Assembly: GCA_031213475.1 (NCBI GenBank)
Contig: JARUPZ010000026.1
Span: 6,493,785-6,557,784 of the forward strand
Length of the DNA: 64,000 nucleotides
Origin: Nereocystis luetkeana
Lineage: Eukaryota; Sar; Phaeophyceae; Laminariales; Laminariaceae
Direction of reading: 5' to 3'
Under the pieces are notes generated by a model. That model saw only the letters and a list, made by a program, of their open reading frames with translations, searched no databases and had not been told where the DNA came from. The first letter of the stretch is position 1, and each line of letters starts with the position of its first letter. The position numbers were made by a program, and so were the translations under genes. Shown here piece after piece: positions 12,053-24,002 of the stretch.

Positions 12053-13589
12053 TAAATCCTCAAACCATAACGAGCGGCGAACAAAACATGAAGAAAACAC
12101 ATACGTAACAGAAAACGAGCGACCTGCTCGAACAACTCAAAATATTTTTGATTTGATTCCGTTTTTTTTTTTACGAGGCACTTTCTCCTATATCGGTAGA
12201 TGTTGTTTGGTGGTGCTTTTATTCCGACGAATAATAATAAAAAACGAAGCTGTGAGATTGAAAAATCGCTCAAAAATGATACTTGTAAGCTTGTCGTGAT
12301 TGTTCGCTCGCGCGTTCATAGACTATATATTGACACCAAGATAACGAGAAAAAAGAAGAGCCGTTGGATCAGAAATAAAAGTCCTACGATACGTGTTTGC
12401 GTATACCGTACGAAGTACCTGGTATAAGCGCCACACCAACAACAATAAGCGACACACCAGCCCAGACCGGTGGAACTTTCGGGGAGACTACAAAAAAGTT
12501 CATCTCGTTCCACAATGGTTGATTTTCCTAAATACTGCCGAAAATATAAGCAGTATATACGTAAGCACGAAAATGATATTTAAAATGTAAAGGGAAAATC
12601 AGAAAGAAACACCAGAGTAAGGAATGCATTTGACTCACATCTCGTACCAGGTATACACATACCACAGGTAGATCGTATACGCACCGCATCTTACTGCTAT
12701 GCCGTAAACTGCTGCTGTGTAAATATTAATATCATCAAGATGAACATTTTTAAACGCCGTGCTCGAAAAGGCTCGAAAAGGCTCGAAAAGCGAAAGAAAA
12801 ATATTTCAGATTTTGCGCGAGCATAACGGTTGTTTCACGAATTTGAGCAGTTCCTTATGTACAAGTATCATACCAGGTACGTACATGCCTGGTACGTACA
12901 CACGTGTGTATGCGTACTGCTGGATATACCTCACCTGGTATATGAATATGTAGTGCTTCGTTTTTATACCAGGTGGTGGCAATAAGGCACCGGAAAGAAA
13001 CAGTGACTTCTCAGGAAAGGTAAAAAACAGACCACCAACGGTCCAGGGCAGCATGCATCAAACACAGCCCCCAGGTGCCTATCGCACAAAAACAAATAAA
13101 CACAGTACAGTCTCATAATACCGGTAGGTGTCGGAGGCAGGCGTGTTTTACCCCCCGGAGGGTCCCCCGGGGTATTCGCAGAGGGCCCCCCGGGCGTCAC
13201 TGGCCGCAGTGCAGCACGAATAACCCCCCAGGCAAGGCCCAGGACCGCCTACGCAACGTTAGAGGCGGCGACGTTCCTTAGGCCAGCTGGAAGAGGGTCG
13301 CCTGGCGCGAGGGAGTCCAAGTTGGAATGAGGGAAAACGCTGGAGGTCTCTGTGCAGGTGCTGCGCTGCCTCTGCCTCCGGTGGCGGGGAAGACACCACC
13401 GGGAGGAGAAGCTCCGACAACGGAGGGCGGTTCGCGGGTGAGAGGACAGGTGGATGAGGGGAAGGCCGCTTTAGTAGCCATGACACAACCTCCAAACTGC
13501 CAGAGATAGGGATGTCACGCCGCCGGGACGCTCGGGAATTCCCGTGACACAGCCCGGCGCCACCACATGAACAACTGGGGATACTTCGT
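12053..13589. other. AT-rich to mixed non-coding region
   Basis: No gene is supported. The stretch carries TACC(A/T)GGTA palindromes at about 12418, 12646 and 12871 and a perfect 10-bp triplet repeat. From 13.1 kb it becomes GC-rich, which may mark the upstream edge of the non-LTR element that follows. Confidence 0.5.
12761..12790 (+). repeat. 10-bp repeat, three perfect copies
   Basis: GCTCGAAAAG is repeated three times head to tail. Confidence 0.95.
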
Positions 13590-14162
13590 TTGAACCTGGT
13601 AGCGCAGCCGAGGGGGGGGCGGCCACAAGATGCAGACCAGGCCGACCGCGTGGGTCTGGGAGGGGGTCACGAGCGACAAGCACTGGGAGAGGGGCCGCCA
13701 CGAACCGGGGAAGAATCTCTCGACCCGGGGGCAGCGAGCCTCCGTCGGCACCTGGATCGAGAGGGGGCAGCGAGGCGCCCTCGGCTTCTGGATCCGGAGG
13801 GAATAGCAAGCTGCCCTCGCCCCCCGGATCGAGTGGGGGCGGCGGTGAAGCAAGCGAACCTCGTAGGGAAGAAGGAGGGGACGAGGGAGGAGGATCAGCA
13901 TCGGCGAGTGTAGGGCGACTTCGTGCATTCATTTGGCGACAACCAATACGGCGTCGTGTGCGGGGGGTGTCGAGGGGCACTTGCTCGGGGGCACCGAGCG
14001 GTAGGGCTGCCGTGTAGAAACCGGCATGTTGTGCGCGCGCGGTGTCTGGTGGGAGCTATCCGAAGATGTAGGGTTATCCCGCACAACTCATTGGCGGCGC
14101 ACGTGGGTGCACAGCCCGCCATGAGAGACGGGAACCAAACTAGAGGCAGCAGTTCAGGCTGA
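13590..14162 (+). pseudogene. Possible 5' part of the non-LTR element, with zinc-finger-like segment
   Basis: Two short frames (13590-13913 and 13923-14162) lie just upstream of the dead RT gene and share its GC-rich composition. The second contains CGGCRGALARGHRAV followed by VRARCLVG. This is a C-x2-C then later H/C pattern, like the small zinc fingers that often precede RT in non-LTR elements. The first is Arg/Gly/Pro-rich with a loosely repeated LDPG/LDRE phrase and has equally open frames on the other strand. I cannot show that either is joined to the RT frame, so this is an inference from position and the Cys pattern. Confidence 0.3.
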
Positions 14163-14409
14163 TTCTGGACTCCGCGTTTCGGTCGAAGGATTTATTTGGA
14201 GGAAGGCCGGACAACAACTGCGACGAACCGAGGGAAGAGTTGTGCTACCGGTGGGGCCGAAAGTAGTTAGGAATAGCAGGGTCACTCGATTTTTTTTTCT
14301 TTTGAACATCTCCAACAACACTTCATCGCCGTTGTTATAGTGCAGCCGGCGCTAGCTACTGCCCACGCCAAGTTTCTCACGTACGTGATCGGCCTCTTGA
14401 ACCACGCCC

Positions 14410-17400
14410 TTGGAGCGCATCGGCCTGAACAGACACTCCGAGACGCCGAGTTCGCTCCTGAGGGCCATCATGCTGTGGTACATCGTGCCGGCACTGCTGC
14501 GCTCGCAGGACAGCCGCGTGAAGCGACGCGAGAGATTCGCGTCTGTCGAACGTGGTAACATCACTCTTATTCTCGAGTGGTTGATGGAGCACGCCAGTCG
14601 AGCATCGACACGGCTCAGGGGCCCGGCCTACGGAGCCACAGACGCGGTCAAGCACGAGAGCGCATCGTCAGCATGTCGCCACTCGGGCGGGGTGTAAGTG
14701 GCAGCGTGCAGTCTTCTCGCAGGACCGCGCGCGCCCGGTGATGACGTGACTTGGGAGTGGGTGAAAGCCAAACTCTCGGGAGAAGACCGTGTCTCCGTCT
14801 CCGAGTCGGCAGCGGCAGCGGTGGCAGTAAAATCCACGGAACCGGAGAAAGGGAATATTCCCAATTGGCGTCCAGAGGATGAAGATTGATTGGTAGGTGG
14901 CCCTTGACGTCATCAAATCCCGAAACGCGTCCTCAGGCGTGGGGAGTGACGGTCTACGCTTCTCACACCTGCAATCAGGACCGCCCTTGGTTGCGAGAAG
15001 TATGGAGTCGGCATCGAGTCTTTTTGGAGGCGGATCTTCGACGACCTTGGTGCATTCCCGCCTGAATTCTGGCAGCTCTTCTTGCGGTCCAACCTCACTA
15101 CCGTGGGGGGGGGGAAATGCCGGCCCGTATGTGTAGGTGTGACGTGGAGACGTCTTCTCGCAGCCGAGACTATACGACAGTGGCGGCCCCGGCTGGAAGA
15201 GATTAAATTGACCGTGAGGAAAGGCAGTTTGGAATCGGGGTTAGAGGGGGGGCGGAGCGGGTAGCTCTACGCGCCCGGGTGCATCATGAGGAAACCTAGC
15301 TGGCTCATCCTATCCGATTGCCCCAACGCCTTTAATACCGTCGAACGAACGGCAGTGCTGGCCGAGACGACCGCTTGCGTGCCGGTGCTCACGCCGTTTA
15401 TCGCAAAATGTTACGCCGAGAGGAACGCCCCTGTATGCTACCAGATTGATTCGGGGGAGCGAAGAAACATCGAAAGTTCCAGCGGAGTGCAGCAAGGGTA
15501 CGCCATGGGTCCGGCGTTGTTTCGCATGCCGCTGCTGCCAGTACGGAAGCGGGTCCGTGGAGAATTCGAACCCCGGGGTATTAAGCCTTTGCCTACCTCG
15601 ATAGCATGAGCATCGGTATGTCAGGGATCACACCGAACAGGGTCGTACTCTTTCTCCAGTACGAGCTGTGCGAAACAAGTATTGCCACTAGCCCCACACA
15701 GCAAGACGGTTATTTTGCCTCCCAAACGGCGTGCGCCTACGTCGCGAAAGATTGCACTTCTGGGGGGCGTCGGTGTTCGCGTTGTGGAAGGGGGGGGGGA
15801 GAGGTAAAGGTTGTTGGCGTGCCCATAGGCAACGATGCATTCGAGGCGAACAGCGCTGTGGAAATAGTCCTAGACGGGGAGCAGAACAACTCGCGCGCAT
15901 CCTTCCACGTGTGCCGGGCACTCAGTCGGTGAGCCTCATTGACACCAGCCCAATGGTGCAGCGAACCTCCTACATCGAGTGGGTATTGGACCCGGAGCTG
16001 TCTCTACCCGCGTGTGTCAGCGGGTTTGACACTGGCGCAATATGGATGCTCGAACGCCCTTTTGAGCTTCCAAGGGGCAGTTGATGAATCGTCGTTCTTT
16101 GAGGACGGAGGCCTGGCGAACCCATTGTCGCTACAGCCCCACCAAAAAGCTCGGGCGAGCCTCTCCACGGGGGGCGGGAGGTTTGGACTGTCGTCGACTG
16201 AGTCAAGGAGAAAGCCAGCGTCCATTGGGAGCTTCGTGGCAATGGTGCCAAAGGTCCTTGGTGACCTCTCCGGTCCATTGGGGGAAATGTCCGGAAGAAC
16301 TGCCCCAATCGCTCCTTATATTTTGGAGTAGCGTCTGGAACCTGCGCGACATCTATGGGGCATCGGAGTCGGCAATGGCGAACGGGGTTCCCGCGGAAAG
16401 CTGGCCAAACAGAGCTTTCCACGCGAACGAGAAAGGAGCTTCAGGGCAGTCGGATGTGGAGGTGCTGCCGGCACATGAGGCCCAAACAACCAGCTGCGAC
16501 AAAGCGCGGCACAAGCTGGGGCAGCAGGTTAACCGGATTCGGTACCAGCGGTACCTTGGTTCTCCGGACCAGCTCCCCGGAGAGGCAGGGGCGTCGGGTT
16601 CGAACGACGTGTTCAGCGAGAACGAAACCAGAGATCTTGCCAGGGCTCGGCGACGGAGCCTATCTGGACCAGGCGCTGTCGCCTGTTTGAGGGCAAGATC
16701 TGTGGACCCGGCACGAATCATACCGGCGTCGGAGTTCGTGTCCATGGGACGGTACTTCCTGGGAATAGAGGAGCCCCTAGCGGCGAGGTGCCCCTGCTAC
16801 GAAGCGTCGAATGTCAAAACGCGCACGCGCGCACATGTCACCGAGCAGGCGCGCAGGTAAGCCAGCACCAGCTGCTAGCCTACACGCTGTCCCGCATCTC
16901 CTAACGATCGCCCTTCCGCCATCAAGTGGAAAGTGGAGTGTCCTTCGACGTCGACAGGAACCTGCGCATGGGCATAAGGATCGAGAGGGGAGGCTCCGAG
17001 ACGCTACGTCATCAGAGTACAGCAACAACGCGACACACTTCGATGTCACGCATGCGGACCCTCAAGCGAGGGTCCCCATGCGGGCTGGCAGCGCTGATCG
17101 AGATGGATCAGCTGCCTCCACTTCTGAGGCACCAAAGCGCAACCACTACGCTCGTTTAGGACAGGTGCCCTCCAACCAGCGCAGCCATAAACTTGTCACC
17201 AAGGCGGTGGAAAGGTTTGGACCCCTCGGGAAGGAAGGCAATGATTTCATCGACCAACTGACTGCTAGCATCGTCGGAAGAATGGACGCCTGGAGCCAGA
17301 AAATATGTGTATGGAGCACCTTTTTCAGGTCATCATCTCGGTGACCACCCAGGTCGCGATCTCGAGTCGGGTGCACTGGCACAAACTCGCCCTGCGAGAC

Positions 17401-17481
17401 CACCAGGTCGCCAGGGGGAGGAGGAAGGACGAGGGAGGATTACTTCTCATGGGGAAGGGGTGGAATGTACATGCGGAGTAG
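14410..17481 (+). pseudogene. Dead non-LTR (LINE-type) retrotransposon ORF: RT, zinc knuckle, probable endonuclease
   Basis: A single ancestral protein can be followed through many frameshifts and stops. 14410-14889 gives the N-terminal part (LLRAIMLWYIVPALLRS and ASSACRHSGGV). 14897-15136 has SSGVGSDGLRFSHLQ. 15286-15535 is the RT palm (NAFNTVERTAV, then SSGVQQGYAMGPALF). The catalytic YxDD motif reads AYLDSMS at 15591-15611, so the second Asp is lost. Thumb-like sequence follows (VVGVPIGNDAF, STGGGRFGLSS), then a remnant CPCYEASNVKTRTRAH zinc knuckle at about 16790. A segment with DVTHADPQA follows at about 17038, which I read as the D-x-T part of a PD-(D/E)xK restriction-like endonuclease. 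The frame ends near 17481 after RVHWHKLALRD. RT-knuckle-endonuclease order fits the R2/Dong-like class. The RT call is firm; the endonuclease call is an inference. Confidence 0.8.
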
Positions 17482-18264
17482 GACCCACGGCGAATAGACA
17501 CTATAACATCTAACACGATGGTGATATCATAGCAGATACAATAATTTGGTAAAATGTGGTAGTGCGTATTTAGTTGAGTATACGCAGGGAAGAAGATTTG
17601 CGTGGATGAGAGTGGTGGTATTCGTCTAGTTGTATCAGCTGTTTCATTCTGAATGAAAAATGCCTAACACGTATTTGGAACGCAGAAGAATTGACAAAGA
17701 AATGTTGCGTGGTAAATATTCCCGAAAAAAAGTGTTTGTTCTCCACTCTGTCTGGAAATAAATAGTGTACAATTTATTTACGGACATAATTTTGGACAGA
17801 AGTGCATGGACTTTCTTTTGCCGACTTCCACAACCACACCGCCGCCGCTGCAACAAGTAACATGCATTCGCACTAACAACTAACAACTAACAACAACAAC
17901 AACAACAACAACAACACAGGGATGGTGATGATGAAAATAGGCAGGCACGCGGAGGGGCGGGGGGGCGCGAGCTGCTGTGCGGAATAAGATAGGATCGCCG
18001 TCGTTGAAATACCGTAATAATTCGAGTAAACGCCCCCGGTACGCTACGATTTTCCAGGTGCAAAAATACACCCCGGGGCGTTTACTGTGATACCGGGGGG
18101 CGGTTTTCGAAAAAAGATTTTGTGCATTTTGGCCCCTCGGCGTAATGTGAAAAAAAGGAAAAAGCAAACACACACACACACTTCACACGCGGGGAGATAC
18201 AAAACACCCAGAAGAATGCGCACACCTTGCAAAAGCACACATGCAAACAGCACAACTGTCATGG
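17482..18264. other. Non-coding, with (CAA)n and a small inverted repeat
   Basis: A (CAA)n microsatellite preceded by CTAACAA repeats spans about 17870-17917. GTAAACGCCCCCGG at 18027 is mirrored by CCGGGGCGTTTAC at about 18076, a hairpin with about 35 bp between the arms. The same GGGCGTTTAC phrase recurs at 23.28-23.41 kb. (CA)n lies at 18169-18181. No gene is seen. Confidence 0.6.
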
Positions 18265-18303
18265 TGCCTCACAGAGGAGGACACAGGGATGTCGATGCTC
18301 GCC
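18265..18303 (-). repeat. Fragment of the LTR-B repeat
   Basis: GAGGACACAGGGATGTCGAT is the reverse complement of the 3' end of the LTR-B repeats at 35.5-37.2 kb. It abuts the 5' edge of the broken copia element, while longer LTR-B copies in the same orientation lie beyond that element's 3' side. Confidence 0.7.
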
Positions 18304-18360
18304 TTCCCGGTGGCTAACAGTTCGTGCGATCCGGCTCCGTACACAATTTTCGGTGGTTGA

Positions 18361-19018
18361 TTTACTCGCCAAGGTGCTGGTCTTCGCTCGGATCGCGGGG
18401 GCGAGAATACCGGACTGGAGTATCGAGAGTACTGCCTCCAGACAGGAATCAAGCAGGAGTTTGCGGCAACGAATACACCGCAACAGAACGGGATTTCAGA
18501 ACATGAGTGGGCGTGTCTGTGGAACATGACTAGATGTTTTGTGGCCGAAGCAGGTGTTCCGAAACTTCTCTGGCAGGAGGCCTCCGCATGGCAGTTTATC
18601 TAGCGAACCGTGTCCTGTCCACCCCGCTGGGAGGCCGAACGCCTTTCTTTCTCGATTTGGCACGATGGAACACCTCCATTACTCCAGCACCTTCGAACCT
18701 TTGGTGCGCGATCGTTCGTGCATCTAGAGCGATTACGTCAAGAAGCTAACTATGAAGGCATGGGAAGGGCGCATGGTAGGTTACGGGAATGACTTAAAGA
18801 CATACCGGATCTGGGAATCTGGAACCAAGCTCGTCAAGTCCCGAAATGTTACGTTCATCGAGACTCTACCTGGTAAGCTCAACACTCCTGACTACGATCA
18901 CCACAACAGCGATGGCGACACCTTTCTCGATTTGGGGTCGTCATCTATATCGCTTGGTACACAGGAGGACATACTAGAAGCAGAAAAGGACGCCCAACCG
19001 GACCTGGATGTCAGCTAG
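18361..19018 (+). pseudogene. Copia integrase fragment
   Basis: The frame starting at 18361 reads LRSDRGGENTG and then TPQQNGISEHE. These are the second catalytic Asp and the Glu neighbourhood of the copia integrase core; the first Asp region is missing. It stops at 18603. Neighbouring frames continue with YLANRV and GARSFVHLERL. 18752-19018 then gives AWEGRMVGYGND and KSRNVTFIE, the usual C-terminal end of copia integrase. At least two frameshifts and a stop interrupt it. Confidence 0.85.
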
Positions 19019-19138
19019 AGTGGGGGCACATCAAGCGACAGCGACGACGAACGTGATAGCAACGTTGACAGTCAACCATTCGAAGCGGCAAAAGCTAAAC
19101 GAATTGCACGTCAACTGAGGCAACTCGGAGACCACAAC

Positions 19139-19990
19139 TTGGGACCCCACTCGGCCAACTCAACAGCTATGTATCCGTCAACTCTCGACTACGCTTGTAT
19201 TATCGGCCATCCGCTCTTTGAAACCCCTACCACGTCCGAAGGCCCATGCCCGCCAAGAAACCATCGGGAAGCTTCGGGGTGGCAAGCATCTATGGGAAGG
19301 GATCTTGCAAGCGTGTCGAGGCACGAAGTCTACGAGTTTGTTCCTGTACCAAAGGGGCGCAAGATTATCGGTTCAATACGGGTGTTTAAGGTTAAGCCTG
19401 ACGGTATTTACAAGTCTCGGTTCTGTGCACAGGTTTCTCTCCGGTAGCTGGAACAGATCTTGGAAGCCCATACGCCCCAGTTTGTCGCATTCCGAGTGTC
19501 CGCATTATGGTGGTGATTGCTGCCAGCCACGACTGGAGTGTGTGCAGGCAGTATTTCTTCAGAGTGAGAGGAAAAAAGAGGTGTATGTGTGACAACCAGT
19601 CGGGTTTCGAAAAACTAGACCTAAATGGACAACCACATGTCTGCAAGCTAAAGAAGAGCTCGTATGGACTCAGACAACCATCCCGCAACTGAAACGGAAC
19701 TATCCACCATGAACTGATCGTCGAATGACTCAAGGGCTGCATGTGCGACTCTTGCATTTACGTCAAGAGTGATAACTTGTTTAAGGTGTTAATTGTGTTA
19801 TATGTCGACGACTTACTGGTGACCGAATCGTCAGAGGTAGGTTTTTCCAAGACCAAGGCTTCCCTGATTACCCATTCGCAACGAAGGACCTGGGAGATGT
19901 TCCTCTCACTCGAGGAATGCAGGTGTCTCCTGATCGTCTGAAAGACATCAACCAAGGCAACTATGTCAACGCAATTCTGCGGCGATACGG
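19139..19990 (+). pseudogene. Copia reverse transcriptase fragment
   Basis: 19139-19447 contains GWQASMGRDLASVSRHEVYEF... and then PKGRKIIGSIRVFKVKPDG, which begins the copia RT. The frame breaks. 19507-19692 has DLNGQPHVCKLKKSSYGLRQ, and 19741-19941 has CIYVKSDN followed by the intact YVDDLLVTE catalytic motif. Frameshifts and stops lie at about 19447, 19692 and 19940, so no functional RT can be made from this copy. Confidence 0.9.
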
Positions 19991-20153
19991 TTTTGTCGAC
20001 AGCAGATCGGTAAGCACACCAGGCATTGGGAAACCCCTGGAACTGAAAGTCGGAACACTACTGGACGATGTCAACAAGTAGCCATACCAAGAAATTGGGG
20101 GAAATCTCCTCTATTGATCAACGTGTACGCGCTGGGACATTGCTTACTCTGTA

Positions 20154-20779
20154 ATGCAGTTTACTCAGGCGATGAGTACCCCGAGGGATGAACCTATTCT
20201 AACGGCGACGAGGGTACTCCGATACCTTAAGGGAACGCCAGATCTCTGCGTGAGGTATTCTAAGGATTTCGCCCTTCACGGGTATTCTGATGCCAGCCAC
20301 AGTGACGATCCAAACAACTATCGCTCCGTTTCAGGTTACTTATACATGTTTGCAGGAGGACCAGTCACATGGAGTTCGAAGAAGCAACCGGTGGTTGTAC
20401 CCCCGTCGTGCGAATCGGAGTACATTGCGCTAGTATAAGCGAGCCAAGAAGCCGTGTATCTTTCTGATTTATCGAGCGAAGAAACGTTTCCCCAGTTTCC
20501 TTACATTACATGCAGATGTATGAGGACAACGTGGGAGCTTTCCAACTATCGGGTACAACAGCTTTTTCTTCAACGACCCAGCGCATTCGTACGAGATACC
20601 CTTTTCTGCGCGAGGTAGTCGCATCGAACGAGGTCACCGTATCCCCCGTCAAGACGGCGGATCAGCTAGCAGATATTTTCACCAAATTCTTGGGCTACCC
20701 GAAGTTTAAGGCCATGTTGGACAAAATATCCAACTTCGCTTGTAACGACTCTACTAGATCATCATTGCCATCTGCATAA
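20154..20779 (+). pseudogene. Copia RNase H fragment and C-terminus
   Basis: 20154-20438 reads TRVLRYLKGTPDL, GYSDASHSDDPN and SSKKQPVVVPPSCESEY. This is the copia RNase H with its DAS and SxxESEY motifs. After a stop and frameshift, 20510-20779 continues with YEDNVGAFQLS, RYPFLREVV and KTADQLADIFTK, the standard end of copia pol. The frame ends about 20 bp before the polypurine tract. Confidence 0.9.
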
Positions 20780-20785
20780 GCACTT

Positions 20786-20815
20786 GCGTTGAGGGGCGTG
20801 TGTTGGTTATTTTAG
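20786..20815 (+). other. Polypurine tract and start of copia 3' LTR
   Basis: TTGAGGGGCG immediately precedes TGTTGGTTATTTTAG. A purine tract followed by TGTTGG right after the pol stop is the usual copia 3' LTR junction. With no 5' LTR to compare, the LTR's end is unknown; it probably runs some hundreds of bases into the next interval. Confidence 0.6.
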
Positions 20816-21649
20816 TTGCTTCTGTATGCGCTTTGTAAGTATTTATATACTATTACTACTGTATGTTCAACGGATGATTTTTGTTTCAGACTTTATGCTC
20901 ATACAAACGCATCTTACAGCTCAAGTCTGTGTTACTCACGATGTCTACAACATGCACTCGGGCATGAGCTTCTGAAATCAACGTTCTGATTACTTGGTCT
21001 TACTAGCGACAACGCTTGCGACGCTCACTGTGATAGCAACCCCGAGATCTAGCGAGGGGGTAGGAATGTCTGGTGATGTCGAGCGCTCGCTGGGACCCTT
21101 GTTCATTGTTATTTTGAAGTCTACGATTCAGACGCGGTTTATGTCATTACAATTCACACGGTTCACGATTAGCCATGCAGTAATTCTGGTCAGCTAGGGG
21201 CGTGTCAGATATTACGTTTTAACAGATTATCTACATGTGTTTAAACTGATAAGCTCAGGTTGTACTGCATTTGAAATAAGTTGCACCGCATATATGTGCA
21301 ACGTATTTTTCAGGTATGTACGAGTAGAACACGAGTACAGGCCTTGATTTGGTACGATCTTCAGTTCTTCGTCTGCCTTTTCTCTGAGATTACGACGAGC
21401 ATCGTCTATCTTTCTTTAGGTTGCGACGACTAGCTCTACCTAGCGCGCCTACTGCATTGATAACAGGATGGCGTGACGGCGTGACTGCAGGTATCATCGT
21501 ATTTGATTTAGGTTTCGTGAAGTTGAGTGAAGAAAAGACTATCAAGATATCGTGCAAGGTCATTCTCTGTTGAAGTGTATACTCGTGGTATGTCCCATAT
21601 ATACAACACACCTGGTCTACGGCTGTACTTGGATCCGTCCTTACTGACT
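20816..21649. other. Probable rest of copia LTR, then unassigned DNA
   Basis: No gene is supported. Position suggests the first part is the copia 3' LTR. The remainder, up to the LTR-B repeats, shows no motif I recognise. Confidence 0.4.
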
Positions 21650-22690
21650 GCTACACACAGATATACCACAAAACCCCGTTATCTTAACAGGGCAATCTCC
21701 TTCCTGGTGAATTTATTCTTGTTGATTATCTCACGGAGAGCTTAATAAGGCTACAAGTTCAGAGTGAGATCAAAAGGGGCCAGCTGAGTACTAGACTGAC
21801 CCCTGAACCATGCGTCTTCATACATGTACGATCTACTGAGACGTTTCCGTTACTATTATAGCATCTCACGTGATATGATACGCGTAGTCGTACATCTTTA
21901 CCTTTACTATCATACTGGTACGTAGTGCACCCCCTCATAGCTACGTGATACTATAACATTAGCCCATCCTGAATAGTCGTAGATGAAAATCACACGACGA
22001 TCAAAGGATTGATGGTCATATAGTCCCAGAAATCGGAAAGGGGGGTCGAAGCTGCGGCTATTTGAAACAAAATACATGAGGCAATACATGCACCCCACAC
22101 CTCGTAATGAGGCAGGAGCGGCTGCGTTGAACAGCAGTGGTCCGCCACGCTGCCAGCTAATTGAAAGCTAGCGACGTGCTCTTGCCGGTCTAATGCTTGT
22201 GGGGTGCGAAAACAAGATTGACGTCTAAATTGCTACAAAAATGTTCATGATGATGCTCACAAGCTGACCTCTTGGAGATGTAGTTCAAGAGCAGAGCTTG
22301 GAATAAGGTGCACCACGCTCAGTGGTGACGTGCTCCTGCCGACGGGCCAAATGTTGAGGTGCCTCGCAGAGGAGGACACAGGGGTGGATGTCGATCCTGG
22401 CCAGGGCACGCTTCTTGGAAAAGTTCTTCTTGTTGCTCATCTCGTGGAGAGCTCAATTCGGGTACATGCACAGAATGAGATCTAGACGGGACAGTTTAGG
22501 ACCAGACTGTCGCTGAACCATGTATCTTCATACATGTACGATCTACTGAGACGTCTCCGTTTATATTGTTATTAATAGCACGTCACGCGATCTCATAGGC
22601 TTAGTGCGTATTTACCTATCTTTTCGTACTGGTACGTATTGCACCCCCTCATAGCTACGTGATACCATCACAACAACAAGCAGCAGGGCC
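21650..22690 (-). mobile_element. TRIM-like two-LTR element (LTR-B family), minus strand
   Basis: Read on the minus strand this is LTR-B (22690 to about 22345), a short internal piece (22344-22100), and a second LTR-B (22099 to about 21650). The internal piece matches 36310-36420 (both contain CAGCTTGTGAGCAT-type and CACCCCACAAGCATTAGAC-type sequence). The junction reads CCTCATTACGAGGTGTGGGG, parallel to 36690-36720. There is no room for gag or pol, so this is a non-autonomous or internally deleted LTR element. The right edge is truncated near 22690. Confidence 0.65.
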
Positions 22691-23944
22691 AACACATGTC
22701 GCAACCGAGCAGTACCGTCGATGAACTAACTTTAAATTTGGCACAGGAGATATCGTAATGGCGGGGGTTGGGAATACAGATGGTCCGCGCCCGGAGCCGC
22801 AATGCCGGCATTATTATATTGCCAGGTACCAGATATATGATATTTGATCAAATCTGTTTTCATACTGACTGAACGTGTGCCTCATCCACGTAATCTGGGC
22901 TGTGTCTTACCTGGTCATCAGGAAGCAAACCCATCATCATCGCGTACACACCAGCTCGAGAGGTGTGTTATACGCCACACCCAAACGTATGTTCTTAGCA
23001 CGGTATACTCGTTCGAGTGGCTCTGGGTGAAAGTTGTTTTTTCAAGGCAGAACGTATAAATCATGTTTGGTTCTCTATCCACGTCTGACTTCATGGTATG
23101 TTCTACTTTTAACGCAAAACATGTACTGCCTACCTGTCATACCTACCCACGCATACCAGGCATAAAGTTTTCTATGTAAAGCACCCCTTTGCCTGCTTCG
23201 GAAAAATAGCTCCATCTCCAACACTCAAAATGACTTGCCGGCTTGGCCTCCGGGCCTTTACCCCAAAAAATGATAGGGGGGGGGGGCGTTTACTACTTTC
23301 TGTGATACTTGGGCGTTTTCTGATTTTTAATGATAGGGGGGGGGGGGGGGGCTTTACTTTGGATGTTGCCCGTTTTCCTCAAAGATAGCGCCCCCCCGGG
23401 CGTTTACCCTGATGAGGGCTTTTACTGGTATCATGTATTACGGTATGTTCATGTTTCTTTGTCGGTACCTAACGGCACAACGACGACGATACTTTTCAGC
23501 TGATATCTTTATTATTACTATTATTCTGTTTGCCATCCGATAATGTGCAGCATGAGCTTCAACGTTGATCACTCAAAACGTTCCTAAAAGAAGGTCCCCG
23601 GAAACGAAGGAAGCCTATGCACAAGGTCTAGCTACCTTATTATGTCTACTTCCCTCTGTACTTTATCTACGATACTCCATATGTTGTTTTTATTATCAAT
23701 TTGCCTTCTGACAATGTGCAGGGCTTTATTCATTCAAAATGAAAAAGCTGACATAATTCATCGAATACCACTAACTTCATCTAACCAATTCTCCTTCCCT
23801 GCGTATACTCACTTGAATATGCACCCCCACCATTTACCGAGATATTTTACCTACTATGTTGTCCTTGCTCCCTCCTCCATCTCAGTATGCGCTCTTTATG
23901 ATATCGGCGGTACGTATCATGTCTGCCTACAGTTGCAGTGCCGG
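22691..23944. other. Non-coding, with G-runs and GGGCGTTTAC motifs
   Basis: No gene is supported. G-runs at about 23277-23287 and 23335-23351 are each followed within a short distance by GCGTTTACT or CTTTAC sequence. CGGGCGTTTACC occurs at about 23397, related to the hairpin at 18.03-18.09 kb. Two degenerate copies of the ATTGTCGGATGGCA motif (reverse strand) lie near 23530 and 23700. Confidence 0.5.
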
Positions 23945-23998
23945 TACACATACACACACGCATGCATACATACATACATACATACATACATAGAACTA
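23945..23998 (+). repeat. (CATA)n microsatellite at the left edge of the tandem array
   Basis: About ten CATA units precede GAACTACATACTTAGATCAC, the start of the first array unit. Confidence 0.9.
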
Positions 23999-24002
23999 CA
24001 TA

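Larger units (their letters stand above)
18310..20800 (+). mobile_element. 5'-truncated Ty1/copia retrotransposon
   Basis: Integrase, RT and RNase H remnants occur in the copia order (INT before RT), all on the plus strand and all broken. There is no gag, protease or 5' LTR. The left edge abuts an unrelated LTR-B fragment, so the element was truncated or interrupted. A polypurine tract and a TGTTGG start of a 3' LTR follow at about 20790-20810. Confidence 0.85.
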
